This document shows positions 23,904 to 32,753 of a DNA stretch of 64,000 nucleotides, in pieces. The notes under the pieces are model-generated. The model made no database searches. It was not told where the DNA came from and saw only the letters and a list, made by a program, of their open reading frames with translations. A program made the translations under genes and the position numbers. Position 1 is the stretch's first letter; every line of letters starts with the position of its first letter. Source of the stretch: Nocardioides speluncae. GTDB taxonomy: Bacteria > Actinomycetota > Actinomycetes > Propionibacteriales > Nocardioidaceae. The stretch is taken from positions 310,001 through 374,000 of the forward strand of contig NZ_QEOO01000016.1 in assembly GCF_003121585.1 (NCBI RefSeq), read 5' to 3'.

Positions 23904-25598
23904 ATGAAGCACCTGGTTGCCACCGGCGCCGTCATCGCCGCCGCGTTGGCCTGTCCCCTTGCCGCCGTACCGTCGGACGCCGCGGTGGCGACCAGTGTCT
24001 GGTACGTCGCCGCACACGCCCGCGCGGCTGGCGACGGGTCCGCCCAGCGCCCGTTCGACCAGCTCGCCGACGCCGAGCATGCGTCGCGGGCCGGTGACGT
24101 CGTCTACGTGCTGCCGTCGGCACGCATGCTCGACGGCGGGATCCGGCTCAAGCCGCGGCAGACGCTGGTCGGCGGCTGTCCGGCGGTCCGCGGGCTGGCG
24201 GCCACCGCCAAGGCGGCCCGGCTGACCAACACCACGACCCGGCTGGCCGGCGACGCGGTCCGGCTGAGCGACGGCGCGACGGTGCGCAACCTGCGGATCA
24301 CCGGCGCCCGGCGCGGAGCGGTGTACGGCGTCGACGTCACCGGTGTCCGGGTGCTCGGCAACGACGTGTCCGGCCACAACACCTCCTGCACGCCCGGCTT
24401 CCTGATCCCGCAGTTCAACGCACCCACGAACCTGCCCGGCGTCGGCATCCCGATCGTGGGCGGGCTGCCGAACGGCTGGGCCGGAGTGATGATCGATGGC
24501 GGTCGCCGTACGGGGGCGACCGCCACGATCTCCGGGAACGTGGTGCGCGACGCGGTCTGCGGGGACGGGATCGACGTCCGCACGTGGGGCACGGCGTCGT
24601 ACCAAGTCACCATCAGCGGCAACGAGGTCCACCACCTGCAGCAGGGCGAGGACTTCAAGTCGCTGCTCGCGATCGGGCTGCAGACCCGCGGCCACTCGGA
24701 GCTGGTCGCCAGCGTCACCGGCAACGTGCAGCGCGACCTCGGCAACCCCGACGACCTCAACGTCGTGGTGGGTGCGGACTCCGAGGGCGTCTTCGTCAAC
24801 GGAGTCGGGCCGTCGACGCTGAAAGCCACGGTGGAGCGCAACATCTACACCAACGTGCGCGGGCTGGGCGGCTTCTCCGCCAACGGGTTGGAGATGGTGA
24901 CGATGGGCGCGGGCTCCCGCGTCGACGTCGTGGTCCGCGACAGCCACTTCTCCGGCTCCCCCGGCGACGTGATCGAGGAGGGCGCCCTCGGCACCAACGC
25001 CCGGCTGAGCATGGTGCTGGAGCGGGTGACCGCCGAGCGCTCGACCGGCATCGGCAACACCGCGGTCGTGCCGTTCAACAACGGCGACTGCCTGCTGGCC
25101 GGCAGCCTGGGCGCCGGCAACGACATCCGGCTGACCGTCCGGGACAGCGTGCTCCGCGGCTGCAGCAACAACGGCCTGTCGGTCGGCAGCAACGTGGTCA
25201 ACGGCTCCGGCCCGACCAACAGCATCGACGTCCTGGTCGACCGGACCCGGATCACCGGCAACCGCGGCGGCAACCTCGGGATCCGCAACTTCACCGGGCT
25301 CCGGAGCCTCTCGGTCAAGGTACGGCGCAGCGACCTGGCCGGCAGCCGCGGCCTGGGCTCGGCGTTCGCCGACGTCGCGGCCGAGGACCTCGGGTCGACC
25401 GATCACAGCGTGATCGAGATCAGCGACAGCTGCGTCGATGGTCCGCTGTTCGCGGCGCATGTCGTGCGGTACGACGTGGCCGCCCGGCAGGTGTGGTGGG
25501 GACAGCCCGGCGGACCCGGCCCGTTGGCGACGACGGTGCTCGGTGGCTCGCTGGACAGCAGCAGCCCGCTCGGCGAGCGGCCGGCGTACTGCGGCTAG
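23904..25598 (+). CDS. secreted right-handed parallel beta-helix protein
   Basis: 564 residues. The signal peptide MKHLVATGAVIAAALACPLAAV is cleaved near SDAAVA. WYVAAHARAAGDGSAQRPFDQLADA near the mature start is the usual opening of pectate-lyase-like and PbH1 proteins. Repeating coils follow (GATVRNLRITGARRGAVYGVDV, ATISGNVVRDAVCGDGIDV, TISGNEVHHLQQGED, RITGNRGGNLGIRNF). No pectate-lyase catalytic residues could be assigned. Cotranscribed with the preceding TetR gene. Confidence 0.8.
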   Translation: MKHLVATGAVIAAALACPLAAVPSDAAVATSVWYVAAHARAAGDGSAQRPFDQLADAEHASRAGDVVYVLPSARMLDGGIRLKPRQTLVGGCPAVRGLAATAKAARLTNTTTRLAGDAVRLSDGATVRNLRITGARRGAVYGVDVTGVRVLGNDVSGHNTSCTPGFLIPQFNAPTNLPGVGIPIVGGLPNGWAGVMIDGGRRTGATATISGNVVRDAVCGDGIDVRTWGTASYQVTISGNEVHHLQQGEDFKSLLAIGLQTRGHSELVASVTGNVQRDLGNPDDLNVVVGADSEGVFVNGVGPSTLKATVERNIYTNVRGLGGFSANGLEMVTMGAGSRVDVVVRDSHFSGSPGDVIEEGALGTNARLSMVLERVTAERSTGIGNTAVVPFNNGDCLLAGSLGAGNDIRLTVRDSVLRGCSNNGLSVGSNVVNGSGPTNSIDVLVDRTRITGNRGGNLGIRNFTGLRSLSVKVRRSDLAGSRGLGSAFADVAAEDLGSTDHSVIEISDSCVDGPLFAAHVVRYDVAARQVWWGQPGGPGPLATTVLGGSLDSSSPLGERPAYCG

Positions 25599-25605
25599 GT
25601 AGGTC

Positions 25606-27351
25606 TCAGAGGAGGGCGTGGATGCGGGCCGGCTCGGGGCGGACCGCGGTGGCCTCTTCCTCGCGGCGGGCCCGGGTGGAGCGGGAGCCGGTGAAGGCCA
25701 GGTCGATCCGGATCACGGCGTACCCGATCGCCAGGCCGCCCAGCACGCTGTAGGCGACGGTCAGGCTGGCCTCGCCGAGGGACGTGGCGGGGTTGATCAG
25801 CGCGCAGGCGATGGCGGTGGTGCCCGCGACGCCGAACGCGCACACCCACCAGCCCTGGCGGCGGCGGGCGCGCATGTGGCAGCCCCAGACCAGAGCGGGG
25901 ATGCCGAGCAGCACCATGATCGGACGGGGTACGGCGCCGAGGCTGCGGCGCGTCCAGCCGACCGCCTCGTAGAGCTGGTCGACGGCAACCGGGGTGCCGT
26001 AGCGGCGCAGCAGCTCGGCGTACGCGACGCCGATGACCAGCATCAGGGTGCCGATGAGGACCACGACCGTGCCGCGGGTGCCGAGTCCGTGAAGGCCGGC
26101 GCCGAGCCGGTAGACCACCAGCAGGCCGAGGGCCAGGGAGAGGCCGAGGGCGACGTACTCGAAGCGGTCGAGGTTGGGCCGCGGCTCGTAGCCCACGACC
26201 GCGAGCGCGCCCACGCAGGACAGCCCGGCCGCGATCAGGGTCTCGCGGGCGGCCTTCGGGAAGGTGACGGCCGGGACCGTCCCCATCACCGCAAGCACGC
26301 CGGTCACCATCGCGGTCACGATCGCGGCGCCGCCGCGCAGGAAGTGGCCGTCCTCGAACATGATCACGATGCCGCCGAGGAGCAGCGCGAGCAGGCCGTA
26401 GAGGATCGGCCGGCCGCCGGTGCGAGCCGCGAGCGCGTAGGTGAAGGTCGCGGTGATCAGCACCGCGCCATACCCGCCGAACTTGTGCAGCGACGGCTCG
26501 ACGATCGCACTCACCAGCAGCGCGAAGCCGAGGGCGGCGACGCCGGCCAGGATCATGACCAGCGTGCCGTGGACGAAGCCTTGGAACCGGCCGGCCTTCT
26601 GCTGCGGCTGGATCGGCGGCCGGGTGGCCGGCCGCTCGAGGGTGGCGGTGACGGTGGTCGCGGCCGCCGAGCTGGAGGCGAGCGCCCGGCGAGGCGCCGC
26701 CGTCGGCGCGGGTATAGGCGCGGGTGCCGGTGGCGGCGCGGCTGCCCGTGGCGGCGTGGGGGCCGGTGGCGGCGTGGGGGCGGGAGCCGGCGCCGACTGC
26801 CGGCGGCCCGACGAGCTGCGGTCGGCACGGCTGCCCTTGCGCTTACGACGTGGGTTGGTCTCGAGTGCCGGGTCCGGCGTGGGTACGGCGGGTGCGGGCG
26901 TGGGCTTCGGGGCCGCGGCGGGCGGCGGCGTCGCGATCCGGCGGCCGGCGGGTTTCGGCTGGGCCACGGGCGGCGGCTGGCGGTACGGCTGACCGGCCGG
27001 CGCCTGCCGGACCTGGGTCGGAGCGGGAGCCTGAACCGGCGGCTGAACGCGGGCCTGGACGGGTGCCTGAGCGATCTGTGGCGGGGACGGCGGCCGCGGT
27101 GCCGGCGGCTGCTGAACCGGCTGATGGGGCATCGGCTGGGGCGCCTGGGGAGGCGGCGACAGGGTCGGCGGCATCACCTGCGGTGGCGTCCGGGTCGGCT
27201 CGGGGCCGGGGCGGTGCTGGGGTGCCGTGCCGTTCGACTCGGGCATCCGCAGCTGGGGGCGCAGGCCGCCCATCCGCGAGGCACGCTGCTTGCCGCCGCG
27301 CCGCGACTGCGGCTTGTCGGCGATCCGGCGGCCATGCTTCGAGGACGACAC
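25606..27351 (-). CDS. proline-rich N-terminus, polytopic membrane protein
   Basis: About 581 residues from a GTG 12 bp after the nitrilase-family stop; a later ATG (MGGLRPQLRMPES) is also possible. Residues 1 to about 240 are basic and then extremely proline/alanine/glutamine rich (PPQIAQAPVQARVQPP type repeats), predicted disordered and cytoplasmic. The remainder has about ten hydrophobic helices (TLVMILAGVAALGFALLVSAIV, YGLLALLLGGIVIMF, GTLMLVIGVAYAELL). No transporter family is recognised. It resembles actinobacterial membrane proteins of unknown function. Confidence 0.7.
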   Translation of the reverse strand: MSSSKHGRRIADKPQSRRGGKQRASRMGGLRPQLRMPESNGTAPQHRPGPEPTRTPPQVMPPTLSPPPQAPQPMPHQPVQQPPAPRPPSPPQIAQAPVQARVQPPVQAPAPTQVRQAPAGQPYRQPPPVAQPKPAGRRIATPPPAAAPKPTPAPAVPTPDPALETNPRRKRKGSRADRSSSGRRQSAPAPAPTPPPAPTPPRAAAPPPAPAPIPAPTAAPRRALASSSAAATTVTATLERPATRPPIQPQQKAGRFQGFVHGTLVMILAGVAALGFALLVSAIVEPSLHKFGGYGAVLITATFTYALAARTGGRPILYGLLALLLGGIVIMFEDGHFLRGGAAIVTAMVTGVLAVMGTVPAVTFPKAARETLIAAGLSCVGALAVVGYEPRPNLDRFEYVALGLSLALGLLVVYRLGAGLHGLGTRGTVVVLIGTLMLVIGVAYAELLRRYGTPVAVDQLYEAVGWTRRSLGAVPRPIMVLLGIPALVWGCHMRARRRQGWWVCAFGVAGTTAIACALINPATSLGEASLTVAYSVLGGLAIGYAVIRIDLAFTGSRSTRARREEEATAVRPEPARIHALL

Positions 27352-27362
27352 GATGACGAACG

Positions 27363-28184
27363 TTACAGCCGACGGTTGATGAGCGACGGATTGGTCTCGC
27401 GTGCCTCGATCAGAACATTTCGGTGCAAAGTGCCCGAAATGACTTCGTCTTCGGGACCGGCTGAGGCCACGACGTCTCCCATCGGGTCGTAGATGGCGGA
27501 GTGGCCGGTGTAGCGCGGGCCCGGCTGCGCGGCGCCGACGACGTACACAGTGTTCTCGATCGCGCGGGCGCGCAGCAGCGTCTGCCAGTGGTCGAGCTTG
27601 CGGTGCCCGGCGACCCACGCGGCGGGTACGACGAGCACCTCGGCGCCGCGGTCGACCAGCGCCCGGGCCAGCTCGGGGAAGCGGAGGTCGTAGCAGGTCA
27701 TCAGCCCGACCAGCCAGCCGCTGACCGGCACCACCACCGGCGCCCACGGCCCGGCACTGAGCCGCTCGGACTCCTTCCAGCCGAAGGAGTCGTATAGGTG
27801 GATCTTGCGGTACGCCGCGCTCACGCCGTCGCCGCGCATGATCAAGGTGTTGAACGGCCGGGCCGGGTCCTTCTCGTTGACCCCGAACATCCCGGCCAGC
27901 AGCGTGACCCCATGCTCCTTGGCCACCCGCTCGACCTCGGTCGCGAACTCACCGTCCTCGGTCTCTGCGAACCCGCTGACGTCGGAGCCGGCGTGCCCGA
28001 AGTCGCGCGCGAACGCCTCCGGGAAGACCACCAGGCCAGGTCCGGCGGGGGTCTTTTCCGCCAGCAGGGCACGGTTCTCCGGAGGGTCCAGGGTCGAGGC
28101 TTCCTGCACGACGTGGACCACCAGATCCGAGGCCTGGTGAGCGGACACGCTCACAGACTGCCACCGATGCGATGATTCGGCCAT
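27363..28184 (-). CDS. carbon-nitrogen hydrolase (nitrilase superfamily)
   Basis: About 273 residues. Catalytic Glu in GLVVFPEAFARD, Lys in AAYRKIHLYDSF and Cys in VGLMTCYDLRFPELAR give the E-K-C triad. The ATG chosen (MAESSHRWQ) shares the bases CATG with the divergent MobA-like gene; a GTG a little downstream (MSAHQASDLVV) may be used instead, since family members usually begin just before the first strand. It probably hydrolyses an amide such as an omega-amidase or carbamoyl substrate; specificity is unknown. Confidence 0.85.
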   Translation of the reverse strand: MAESSHRWQSVSVSAHQASDLVVHVVQEASTLDPPENRALLAEKTPAGPGLVVFPEAFARDFGHAGSDVSGFAETEDGEFATEVERVAKEHGVTLLAGMFGVNEKDPARPFNTLIMRGDGVSAAYRKIHLYDSFGWKESERLSAGPWAPVVVPVSGWLVGLMTCYDLRFPELARALVDRGAEVLVVPAAWVAGHRKLDHWQTLLRARAIENTVYVVGAAQPGPRYTGHSAIYDPMGDVVASAGPEDEVISGTLHRNVLIEARETNPSLINRRL

Positions 28185-28773
28185 GGGTCCGGTCCACAGT
28201 CTCAGCGATTGTGGAGCGGTGATCCTCGCCGGCGGCACCGCCGTACGCATGGACGGCGTCGACAAGGCATCCGTCGAGCTGGCCGGCCGAACCCTGCTCG
28301 CGCACGCGCTCGACGCGGTCGTGGACGCCGGTGAGACCGTCGTGGTGGGCGACCCGGTGCCCACCGAACGGCCGGTCACCTTCGCCCGCGAGGAGCCGAC
28401 CGGCGGCGGCCCGGCCGCCGGCCTGCTGGCGGCTCTCGACGCGTTCGTACGCCGCCCACCGCTGGTCGCCCTGTTGGCCGTCGACATGCCGCGGGTCAGC
28501 CCCGCGACCTTCGGCAGGCTGCTGGCCGCCGGCGCCGGGCACGACGGCGCACTGCTGGTCGGCGCCGACGGCCGGCGGCAGCTGTGCGGCGTACTCTCCG
28601 TGCCTCTGCTCGACGCGGTCGCGCCGCGGCCGGAGTTCCGGCCCGGGCTCGCGATGCACCGGCTGCTGTCGCTGCTGGATCTGGCTGAGGTTCCGGCGAT
28701 CGGCGACGAGGCGCGCGACGTCGACAGCTGGGCGGACCTGCGCGACCTCAGGGAGAGGCTCGAAGAGAGCTGA
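28183..28773 (+). CDS. molybdenum cofactor guanylyltransferase-like protein (MobA family)
   Basis: 196 residues. N-terminal nucleotide loop AVILAGGTAVRMDGVDKASVELAGRT is the MobA signature, though one basic residue of the usual GxxxRMGxDK is altered (GTAVRMDGVDK). VALLAVDMPRVSP supplies the metal-binding aspartate. It would transfer GMP to molybdopterin. The downstream DUF6457-like gene supports a MobA role. The start codon overlaps that of the divergent hydrolase gene, so any transcript is probably leaderless. Confidence 0.82.
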   Translation: MGPVHSLSDCGAVILAGGTAVRMDGVDKASVELAGRTLLAHALDAVVDAGETVVVGDPVPTERPVTFAREEPTGGGPAAGLLAALDAFVRRPPLVALLAVDMPRVSPATFGRLLAAGAGHDGALLVGADGRRQLCGVLSVPLLDAVAPRPEFRPGLAMHRLLSLLDLAEVPAIGDEARDVDSWADLRDLRERLEES

Positions 28774-28827
28774 CCGAACTGGGCAAACGGGCTTGCGAGG
28801 GCGCGCACGTTCGGAGACTGTGGTCAG

Positions 28828-29208
28828 GTGAACCTTCACGACTGGATCGACGAGCTGTGCGACGCACTCGACGTCGAGGCCGAGGTCGACGAGGCTCTCA
28901 TCCTCGACCTGGCCCGGACTGCTGCGCACAACGTGGACCGGAGGGCAGCCCCGATCACGACGTACCTGCTCGGGTACGCCGCGGCACAGGGCAAGGCCGA
29001 CCCGGAAACGATCGAGGACCTGGCTGGCCGCGCCAGCGTCCTCGCCGAAAGCTGGGACCGCCCAGCTGACGCCCCCGACCCGGACGATGTCGCCGTCACC
29101 GTCGACGTACCGGACGACAGAGGCGTGGACCATACGACCGATCACTACGACGGCGTCGCACCTGACGACGAGGATGACGAGGTGCTGACCGGTTCAGCAG
29201 GCCCGTAG
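28828..29208 (+). CDS. DUF6457-type protein, MobA partner
   Basis: 126 residues, GTG start. MNLHDWIDELCDALDVEAEVDE and ILDLARTAAHNVDRRAAPITTYLLGYAAA followed by an AEDL/IEDLAGRAS helix match the small domain often fused to or encoded next to MobA in actinobacteria. The C-terminal third is strongly acidic and probably disordered. Same strand as mobA-like gene with a 54-bp gap, so likely the same operon. Confidence 0.75.
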   Translation: MNLHDWIDELCDALDVEAEVDEALILDLARTAAHNVDRRAAPITTYLLGYAAAQGKADPETIEDLAGRASVLAESWDRPADAPDPDDVAVTVDVPDDRGVDHTTDHYDGVAPDDEDDEVLTGSAGP

Positions 29209-29229
29209 GCCTCCTCTACGCTCGGCGTC

Positions 29230-30198
29230 ATGCGCGCCGTGATTGCCAGCGAGCCGGGTGGCCCGGAGGTTCTGTCCGTCATCGAGGTGGACGACCCGGT
29301 CCCCGGGGCGGGCGAGGTGCTGGTCGAGGTGGCGGCGACGGCGATCAACCGCGCCGACCTGCTGCAGCGGATGGGCTTCTACCCGCCGCCGCCCGGTGAG
29401 TCCGAGATCCTCGGGCTCGAGTGCAGCGGCACCATCGCCGCGCTCGGCTCGGACGTGTCGGGCTGGGCCGTCGGTGATCAGGTCTGCGCACTGCTGGCCG
29501 GTGGCGGGTACGCCTCGCAGGTCGTCGTACCTGCTGGTCAGCTGATGCCGGTGCCGTCCGGCATCTCGCTCGAGCTGGCGGCGGCACTGCCCGAGGTCGC
29601 CTGCACCGTGTGGTCGAACGTGTTCATGATCGCCGGGCTGCAGCCGGCCGAGAGATTCCTGGTGCACGGTGGCGCGGGCGGAATCGGGACCTTCGCGATC
29701 CAGCTGGCCTCCGCGCTGTCCGCGAAGGTCTTCGCGACCGCCGGGACCCCGGAGAAGGCCGCCATCTGCGCCGACCTGGGTGCCGACGTCGCCATCAACT
29801 ACCGCGACGAGGACTTCGTGGCGGTGCTGCGCGAGGCCGGCGGGGCGGACGTCATCCTGGACAACATGGGCGCTTCGTATCTCGGCCGCAACGTCGATGC
29901 GCTGGCCAGCGAGGGCAGGCTAGTTGTGATCGGCCTGCAGGGCGGCACCAAGGGCGAGCTCGACCTCAACGCCCTGCTTCGCAAGCGCGGCGCGGTGATC
30001 GCCACGACGCTGCGCGCCCGACCGCGAGCCGAGAAGGCGGCCATCTGCGCCTCGGTCGTGGAGAACGTCTGGCCGCTGGTCGCCGACGGCACCGTGCGTC
30101 CCGTCGTACACACCACGCTGCCGCTGGCCGAGGCCGCCGAGGCGCACCGGGTGATGGAGTCTGGTGAGCAGGTCGGCAAGATCTTGCTGGCTGTCTGA
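29230..30198 (+). CDS. NAD(P)H:quinone oxidoreductase, MDR family (PIG3-like)
   Basis: 322 residues with the complete medium-chain reductase layout: N-terminal GroES-like domain (VPGAGEVLVEVAATAINRADLLQRMGFYPPPPG), Rossmann motif VHGGAGGIGTFAIQLA near residue 145, and the PIG3-typical KGELDLNALLRKRGAVIATTLRARP. No zinc ligands, as expected for quinone reductases. It should carry out NADPH-dependent one- or two-electron reduction of quinones or enones in the cytosol. Confidence 0.9.
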   Translation: MRAVIASEPGGPEVLSVIEVDDPVPGAGEVLVEVAATAINRADLLQRMGFYPPPPGESEILGLECSGTIAALGSDVSGWAVGDQVCALLAGGGYASQVVVPAGQLMPVPSGISLELAAALPEVACTVWSNVFMIAGLQPAERFLVHGGAGGIGTFAIQLASALSAKVFATAGTPEKAAICADLGADVAINYRDEDFVAVLREAGGADVILDNMGASYLGRNVDALASEGRLVVIGLQGGTKGELDLNALLRKRGAVIATTLRARPRAEKAAICASVVENVWPLVADGTVRPVVHTTLPLAEAAEAHRVMESGEQVGKILLAV

Positions 30199-30350
30199 AC
30201 CTCTCTCTTGTGGCGGGCTGTTTGGGGTTGGGGCCTTTCATTTACAGATTTACGTGGTTACCGTCGGCGGTTGGTTGCGGTACTTGGTTCGGCTGCCTTT
30301 CGGCTTACGGCCTGCTCGGGTCAACGGCCTGTGGTTGCGGTTCGAACTCT

Positions 30351-30378
30351 TTGACTATCGTTCGAACGTATGTACAAT
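30351..30378 (+). promoter_or_regulatory. promoter with SOS (LexA)-like box, DUF222/HNH gene
   Basis: TTGACT and TACAAT hexamers with a 16-bp spacer. TCGAACGTATGTACA (30362-30376) matches the left half and most of the right half of the actinobacterial LexA box TCGAAC-N4-GTTCGA and covers the -10. The preceding 150 bp holds no gene. Confidence 0.65.
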
Positions 30379-30426
30379 TGACGTAGTCAGTCTTAATTGG
30401 TACGCCATGGGGGAGGTGCAGGAAGA

Positions 30427-31647
30427 ATGCTCGTCAATTCGCCACATCCGGTGCTTGCCTGCGCTGCCGCTATTGAAGTTGCTTTGGGTGAAGTAGCCGA
30501 GGTTGATCCCGAATTCATGCGGACCAGTGAGAAGGCTGATGCGCTGCTCGCCCTCGCCCGGCTGGAGACTCAGCTGGCCGCGCTGCGGCTGAAGGTGATG
30601 GCTACCTCCGATGATGTGGCCGCTGATGCCGGAGCCCGGGATGTGGCGGCCTGGCTGGCCCACGAGTCGCGTGGTGCCCCGGCTGCCTGTCGCGCCGAGC
30701 AGCACCTCGCGGCGGCGCTCGACAGCCGGTGGACCCGACTCGGTACGGCGGTCACTGAGGGCGTCGTCAATCTCGCCCAGGCCCGCGTGATCGCCCGAGC
30801 GTTGGACGAGCTCCCTACCGGCCTCGATCCCGAGTTGCTGGTGCAGGCCGAGGACCATCTGGTCGAAGCCGCCGCCGAGTACCGCCCCGACCAGCTGCGG
30901 GTGCTCGGCAGGCGGATCCTGGACGTGATCGCCCCCGAGATCGGCGAGGCCGAAGAGGCCAAGCAGTTGCAGCGCGAGGAAGAACGTGCCTGGGAGACCA
31001 CCAGCCTCACCCTCACCCGACGTGGCGACGGCACCACCCGACTCACCGGCGTCCTGCCCGACGCAGCAGCGACCAGGCTGGCGACCTATCTGGACGCCTT
31101 CGCCTCACCGCGTCAGCACGCCAGCGCGATGCCGCAGCACCGCGCCAGGGGTCAGGCGTTCCTCGCACTGCTAGAGCACCTCGACCCGGCCAAGCTCCCA
31201 GCGCACGGCGGCGACGCCACCACCGTCATGGTCACCATCAACCACGACGCCCTCACCCGCGACCTCGCCACCGCCGGCCTGGTCGGCACCGACGACAAGA
31301 TCACCGCATCCGAAGCCCGCCGGCTGGCCTGCACCGCCCAAATCATCCCCGTCGTACTCGGCGGGAAATCCGAGATCCTCGACCTGGGCCGCACTCGCCG
31401 ACTCTTCTCCCGAGCCCAGCACAAAGCAATGCGGCTCCGCGACAAACAATGCCGAGCAGAGAATTGCACGATTCCGGCATCGTGGTGTGAGGCCCATCAT
31501 TGGAACCCATGGTCAAGAGGCGGAAAGACCAACCTCACCGACGGAATCCTGCTTTGTTCGCATCATCATCGCCGAGCGCATGATCCGCACTATTCGACGG
31601 AGAGAATTCCCCACGGCGCCATCCGATTCACCGCAGGACGTAACTGA
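30427..31647 (+). CDS. DUF222/HNH endonuclease (13E12 repeat family)
   Basis: 406 residues, with GGGGGAGG about 15 bases ahead of the ATG. The DUF222 region covers residues about 25-300 (RLETQLAALRLKVMATSDDVAADAGARDVAAWLAHESR type pattern, here split). The C-terminal HNH motif reads CEAHHWNPWSRGGKTNLTDG then LLCSHHHRRAHD. Family members are frequent, often multicopy and of uncertain role; several mycobacterial ones are DNA-damage induced, consistent with the LexA-like box here. Its nuclease target is unknown. Confidence 0.88.
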   Translation: MLVNSPHPVLACAAAIEVALGEVAEVDPEFMRTSEKADALLALARLETQLAALRLKVMATSDDVAADAGARDVAAWLAHESRGAPAACRAEQHLAAALDSRWTRLGTAVTEGVVNLAQARVIARALDELPTGLDPELLVQAEDHLVEAAAEYRPDQLRVLGRRILDVIAPEIGEAEEAKQLQREEERAWETTSLTLTRRGDGTTRLTGVLPDAAATRLATYLDAFASPRQHASAMPQHRARGQAFLALLEHLDPAKLPAHGGDATTVMVTINHDALTRDLATAGLVGTDDKITASEARRLACTAQIIPVVLGGKSEILDLGRTRRLFSRAQHKAMRLRDKQCRAENCTIPASWCEAHHWNPWSRGGKTNLTDGILLCSHHHRRAHDPHYSTERIPHGAIRFTAGRN

Positions 31648-31677
31648 CCTCCGTCATTGCTGACGCGCGGGCGATTC

Positions 31678-31799
31678 GGCCTCGGTCGTCTGTGGGCGGC
31701 GTAAAGCGGCTTGGCCGCGGCGCGCGCCAACGGCGCGCAACCAACCGCGAATGCTGTGCGCGCGACGCGCCGCCGCAGCGCCCGCAGGCGACCGAGGCC
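31678..31799. repeat. 11-bp inverted repeat enclosing a 100-bp palindromic GC-rich block
   Basis: GGCCTCGGTCG at the left and CGACCGAGGCC at the right enclose GCGCGCC/GGCGCGC-rich inverted sequence with no ORF of its own. It may be a strong terminator of the HNH gene or an interspersed repeat. Confidence 0.5.
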
Positions 31800-31852
31800 G
31801 GACCGCCCGCACACCAGCCCACACCCCCACCGACCGACCCCAAACAGCCCGC

Positions 31853-31883
31853 TTGACTCTCCGGCTGCCGGAGGGTGCAGGCT
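31853..31883 (+). promoter_or_regulatory. MerR-type promoter/operator
   Basis: TTGACT and CAGGCT hexamers at 19-bp spacing, with a perfect dyad CTCCGGCTGCCGGAG (31859-31873) filling the spacer. This is the classic layout for MerR-family activation, 20 bp upstream of the MerR gene, so autoregulation is likely. Confidence 0.7.
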
Positions 31884-31904
31884 CGTGGCCATGAGGTTCA
31901 GGGC

Positions 31905-32753
31905 ATGAGCACGCAGGTCGCGATCGGGGAGTTCTCCCGGCTGACACACCTGAGCGTGAAGACGCTCCACCACTACCACGAGGTCGGGCTGCTGGAGCCC
32001 GCGAGCATCGACACCCACTCCGGCTACCGGCGGTACGCGATCGAACAGGTGCCGCAGGCACACCTGATCCGCCGGCTGCGCGACCTGGAGATGCCGGTGC
32101 CGCAGGTGCGGGAGGTGCTGCTGGCGCCGGACGAGGCCACCCGCGACGCCGCGATCCGGGCGCACCTGCTCCGGATGGAGGACGAGCTGCGGCGTACCCA
32201 GTCGGTCGTCGCCAGTCTGCGGACGCTGCTCTCGCCGACCACCCAGCTCGCGATCGAGTACCGCACGATCGCCACCCAGCCGGTCTTCACGGTCAGCGAC
32301 GTGGTGGCCTGGCGCGACATCATCGACTGGTGCGACGACGCCTTCGACCGGGTGTACGCCGCGATCAAGGCCGCCGGCGCGCGGCCCGCGGGTCCCGGCG
32401 GCGGCTGCTACTCGCAGGAGTTCTTCAGCGAGGACGACGGTGGCGACGTGATGGTGTTCGTGCCGGTCCCGCACGGTGTCCGGCCGGCGCCGGCGACCAC
32501 CGGTGTCGCCAGCCAGGACCTGCCGGGCGGGCGGTTCGCGGTGACCACCCATAGCGGCACCTTCGACGACTTCGACCGCACGTACGGCGCGCTCGGCAGC
32601 CATGTCGCCGAGCATCATGTAGCCCTGCCCGACCCGATCCGCGAGTTCTACCTCGTCGGACCGGACACCACCGAGGACCCCGCCAGCCAACTGACCGAGG
32701 TGTGCTGGCCCATCGCCGATGAATCGGCCGACACCACCAAGGAGCCCCGATGA
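31905..32753 (+). CDS. MerR-family regulator with GyrI-like effector domain
   Basis: 282 residues. MerR winged helix at 5-75 (AIGEFSRLTHLSVKTLHHYHEVGLL, GYRRYAIEQVPQAHLIRRLRDLEMP split across the domain), a coiled-coil linker (LRMEDELRRTQSVVASLRTLL), then a GyrI/AraC-effector-like domain (AIEYRTIATQPVFTVSD, FVPVPHGVRP, RFAVTTHSGTFDDFDRTYGAL, REFYLVGP). This BmrR/TipA-like design binds small hydrophobic or drug-like effectors. The stop overlaps the VOC gene start as ATGA, so both are cotranscribed from the MerR-type promoter. Confidence 0.9.
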   Translation: MSTQVAIGEFSRLTHLSVKTLHHYHEVGLLEPASIDTHSGYRRYAIEQVPQAHLIRRLRDLEMPVPQVREVLLAPDEATRDAAIRAHLLRMEDELRRTQSVVASLRTLLSPTTQLAIEYRTIATQPVFTVSDVVAWRDIIDWCDDAFDRVYAAIKAAGARPAGPGGGCYSQEFFSEDDGGDVMVFVPVPHGVRPAPATTGVASQDLPGGRFAVTTHSGTFDDFDRTYGALGSHVAEHHVALPDPIREFYLVGPDTTEDPASQLTEVCWPIADESADTTKEPR

